Source: Rhizopus arrhizus
Taxonomy: Eukaryota; Mucoromycota; Mucoromycetes; Mucorales; Rhizopodaceae
Reading direction: 5' to 3'
Assembly: GCA_024220505.1 (NCBI GenBank)
Contig: JAKZZE010000030.1
Location: 591,501 to 655,500 of the forward strand
Length of the DNA stretch: 64,000 bases
Part shown: piece by piece, positions 63,110-64,000 of the stretch
How the letters are laid out: each line of letters begins with the position of its first letter
How positions within the stretch are numbered: position 1 is the first letter of the stretch
The notes under the pieces: generated by a model
What the model saw: only the letters and a program-made list of their open reading frames with translations
Told to the model about the DNA's origin: nothing
Database searches by the model: none
Position numbers and translations under genes: made by a program

Positions 63110-64000
63110 ATGGCAACAACAGAACCTATCGCGTTGGTGCAAAACAGCAACCAAATTCAAGGATATCGTCCTAAATTAATCGAATTCTATGGCTATGAAG
63201 GCGAAGACTTCCGTCATTTTCAAGAGCTACTGGATTCCTACCTTGTACTCAGCAACACACATAGTGACAACCGCAAACTCGCTATCCTCAAATCTCAATT
63301 ACGTAGAGCTGCTAAAATCTACTTTGAAAAAACTATACTCAAGAATCATCCTCAAGTGACTTACGATGAAGCTATGGAACATTTGAAAAGTCACTATATT
63401 ACTCCTGAATTAATTCAGAATTATGAATTGGAATTCAATGATATGATCCAAGGAGATCAAGAACATCCTCAAATATTCCTTTCAAGATTACGTGAAGCCG
63501 CTGATTTGGCCAACATTACTAGTGAAGCCGTAATCGAAAGCCGCTTTCGCGCAGGTTTATTAAGAGATATCAAACAATTTTGTATACAAAGCAGTGCTAG
63601 AACATTTCAAGATTGGTTAAACCACGCAGAAGGATGGTGGAACGCAAATCGTCCACGCAAGATCGCAATGGTCGACAACCCATTCATACCAAGAAATGTA
63701 AACAACGCTCTCATATATCATGACGATGGTGTTTATCATCAGAGATACCCATCAAATGATCATAATATAGAGTTGATTGATGCAAACGAAAGGCCTTCTC
63801 AAGTAATCCCAATCTCTAACTTACATCCTTACGGAATGGTTAACACTGTAATGCCTAACCCTCAAATTGTAACTGGTCCTAACCAACTATCAACATTGGA
63901 GATCACTCGTAATAATTATCATGCCCAAAGTTATCCTCATCAAGTTCAAAGGAACAATGGAACATGTCCTAGTCAACATAATCATCAACAGGATCTGGTC
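63110..64000 (+). CDS. Ty3/gypsy Gag, partial (runs off right edge)
   Basis: 297 codons open from ATG at 63110 (MATTEPIALVQNSNQIQGYR) to the window end. Shares GYRPKLIEFYGYEGEDFRHFQ, HYITPELIQNYELEFNDM, EHPQIFLSRLREAADLANIT and FCIQSSARTFQDWLNHAEGWW with Gag of element A, then an Asn/His/Gln-rich tail. No frameshift. The C-terminus and pol are outside the window. It helps show how the Tc1-2-split Gag of element A fits together. Confidence 0.93.
   Translation, partial: MATTEPIALVQNSNQIQGYRPKLIEFYGYEGEDFRHFQELLDSYLVLSNTHSDNRKLAILKSQLRRAAKIYFEKTILKNHPQVTYDEAMEHLKSHYITPELIQNYELEFNDMIQGDQEHPQIFLSRLREAADLANITSEAVIESRFRAGLLRDIKQFCIQSSARTFQDWLNHAEGWWNANRPRKIAMVDNPFIPRNVNNALIYHDDGVYHQRYPSNDHNIELIDANERPSQVIPISNLHPYGMVNTVMPNPQIVTGPNQLSTLEITRNNYHAQSYPHQVQRNNGTCPSQHNHQQDLV

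Overview
The window is a eukaryotic, very AT-rich, repeat-dense block. Short spliceosomal introns (51-60 nt, GTAAGT or GTAAAA donors), Pol III tRNA genes, Ty3/gypsy retrotransposons and many Tc1/mariner elements suggest a fungus; Mucoromycota-like is an inference from the transposase and Gag style, not something the sequence proves. Only three host loci are supported: tRNA-Gln(UUG) at 16.7 kb, tRNA-Asn(GUU) at 62.3 kb, and a four-exon gene of unknown function at 52.9-54.3 kb. Nearly everything else is transposon inside transposon.

Layout. 1-16.66 kb: a stack of Ty3/gypsy insertions downstream of tRNA-Gln. The 5' LTR (LTR D) of a left-edge element abuts the tRNA terminator and was invaded by solo LTR C, solo LTR B and a full-length element (A, 1360-16171, minus strand). 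A itself carries Tc1-1 in pol, Tc1-2 in gag, and solo LTR F plus Tc1-3 and Tc1-4 in its 5' LTR. 16.8-23.8 kb: non-coding element G1 with CACTG termini, carrying Tc1-5, which carries Tc1-6 (the only uninterrupted Tc1 transposase), then an inverted partial G copy. 23.8-29.4 kb: a four-level nest, with Tc1-9 inside Tc1-8 inside Tc1-7 and solo LTR K1 at the Tc1-7 stop codon. 30.6-36.5 kb: a Tc1 remnant split by CACTA-type element H1, a truncated Tc1-10, and LTR K2 with mismatched flanks. 36.5-43.4 kb: truncated gypsy element J (minus) with Tc1-11, solo LTR M and Tc1-12 inside. 43.4-52.3 kb: second copies G2 and H2 (H2 holds Tc1-13); G2 and H1 provide empty sites for Tc1-5 and Tc1-13. 52.9-54.3 kb: the four-exon gene. 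55.6-62.2 kb: nearly intact gypsy element E (minus), ending 9 bp upstream of tRNA-Asn. 62.3 kb to the end: a further gypsy element on the plus strand, apparently starting just after the tRNA-Asn terminator.

How the parts relate. One group of gypsy elements (A, D, C', probably LTRs B, C and F) shares a primer-binding site TGGTGGTCACTACGAGGG (seen directly in D, A and C') and an LTR-internal partial copy of it next to a small hairpin. Members accumulate 3' of tRNA genes in the tRNA's own orientation, while E sits at the Pol III start region. Element A, read across its insertions, has gag, an apparent -1 frameshift site A AAA AAC, PR-RT-RNaseH, a separate integrase ORF and an unusual third ORF. 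At least nine Tc1 families share ~1.6-kb length, TA duplications and, in most, ends that fold back on themselves. Most transposase ORFs are broken by TGG-to-stop or C-to-T type nonsense changes.
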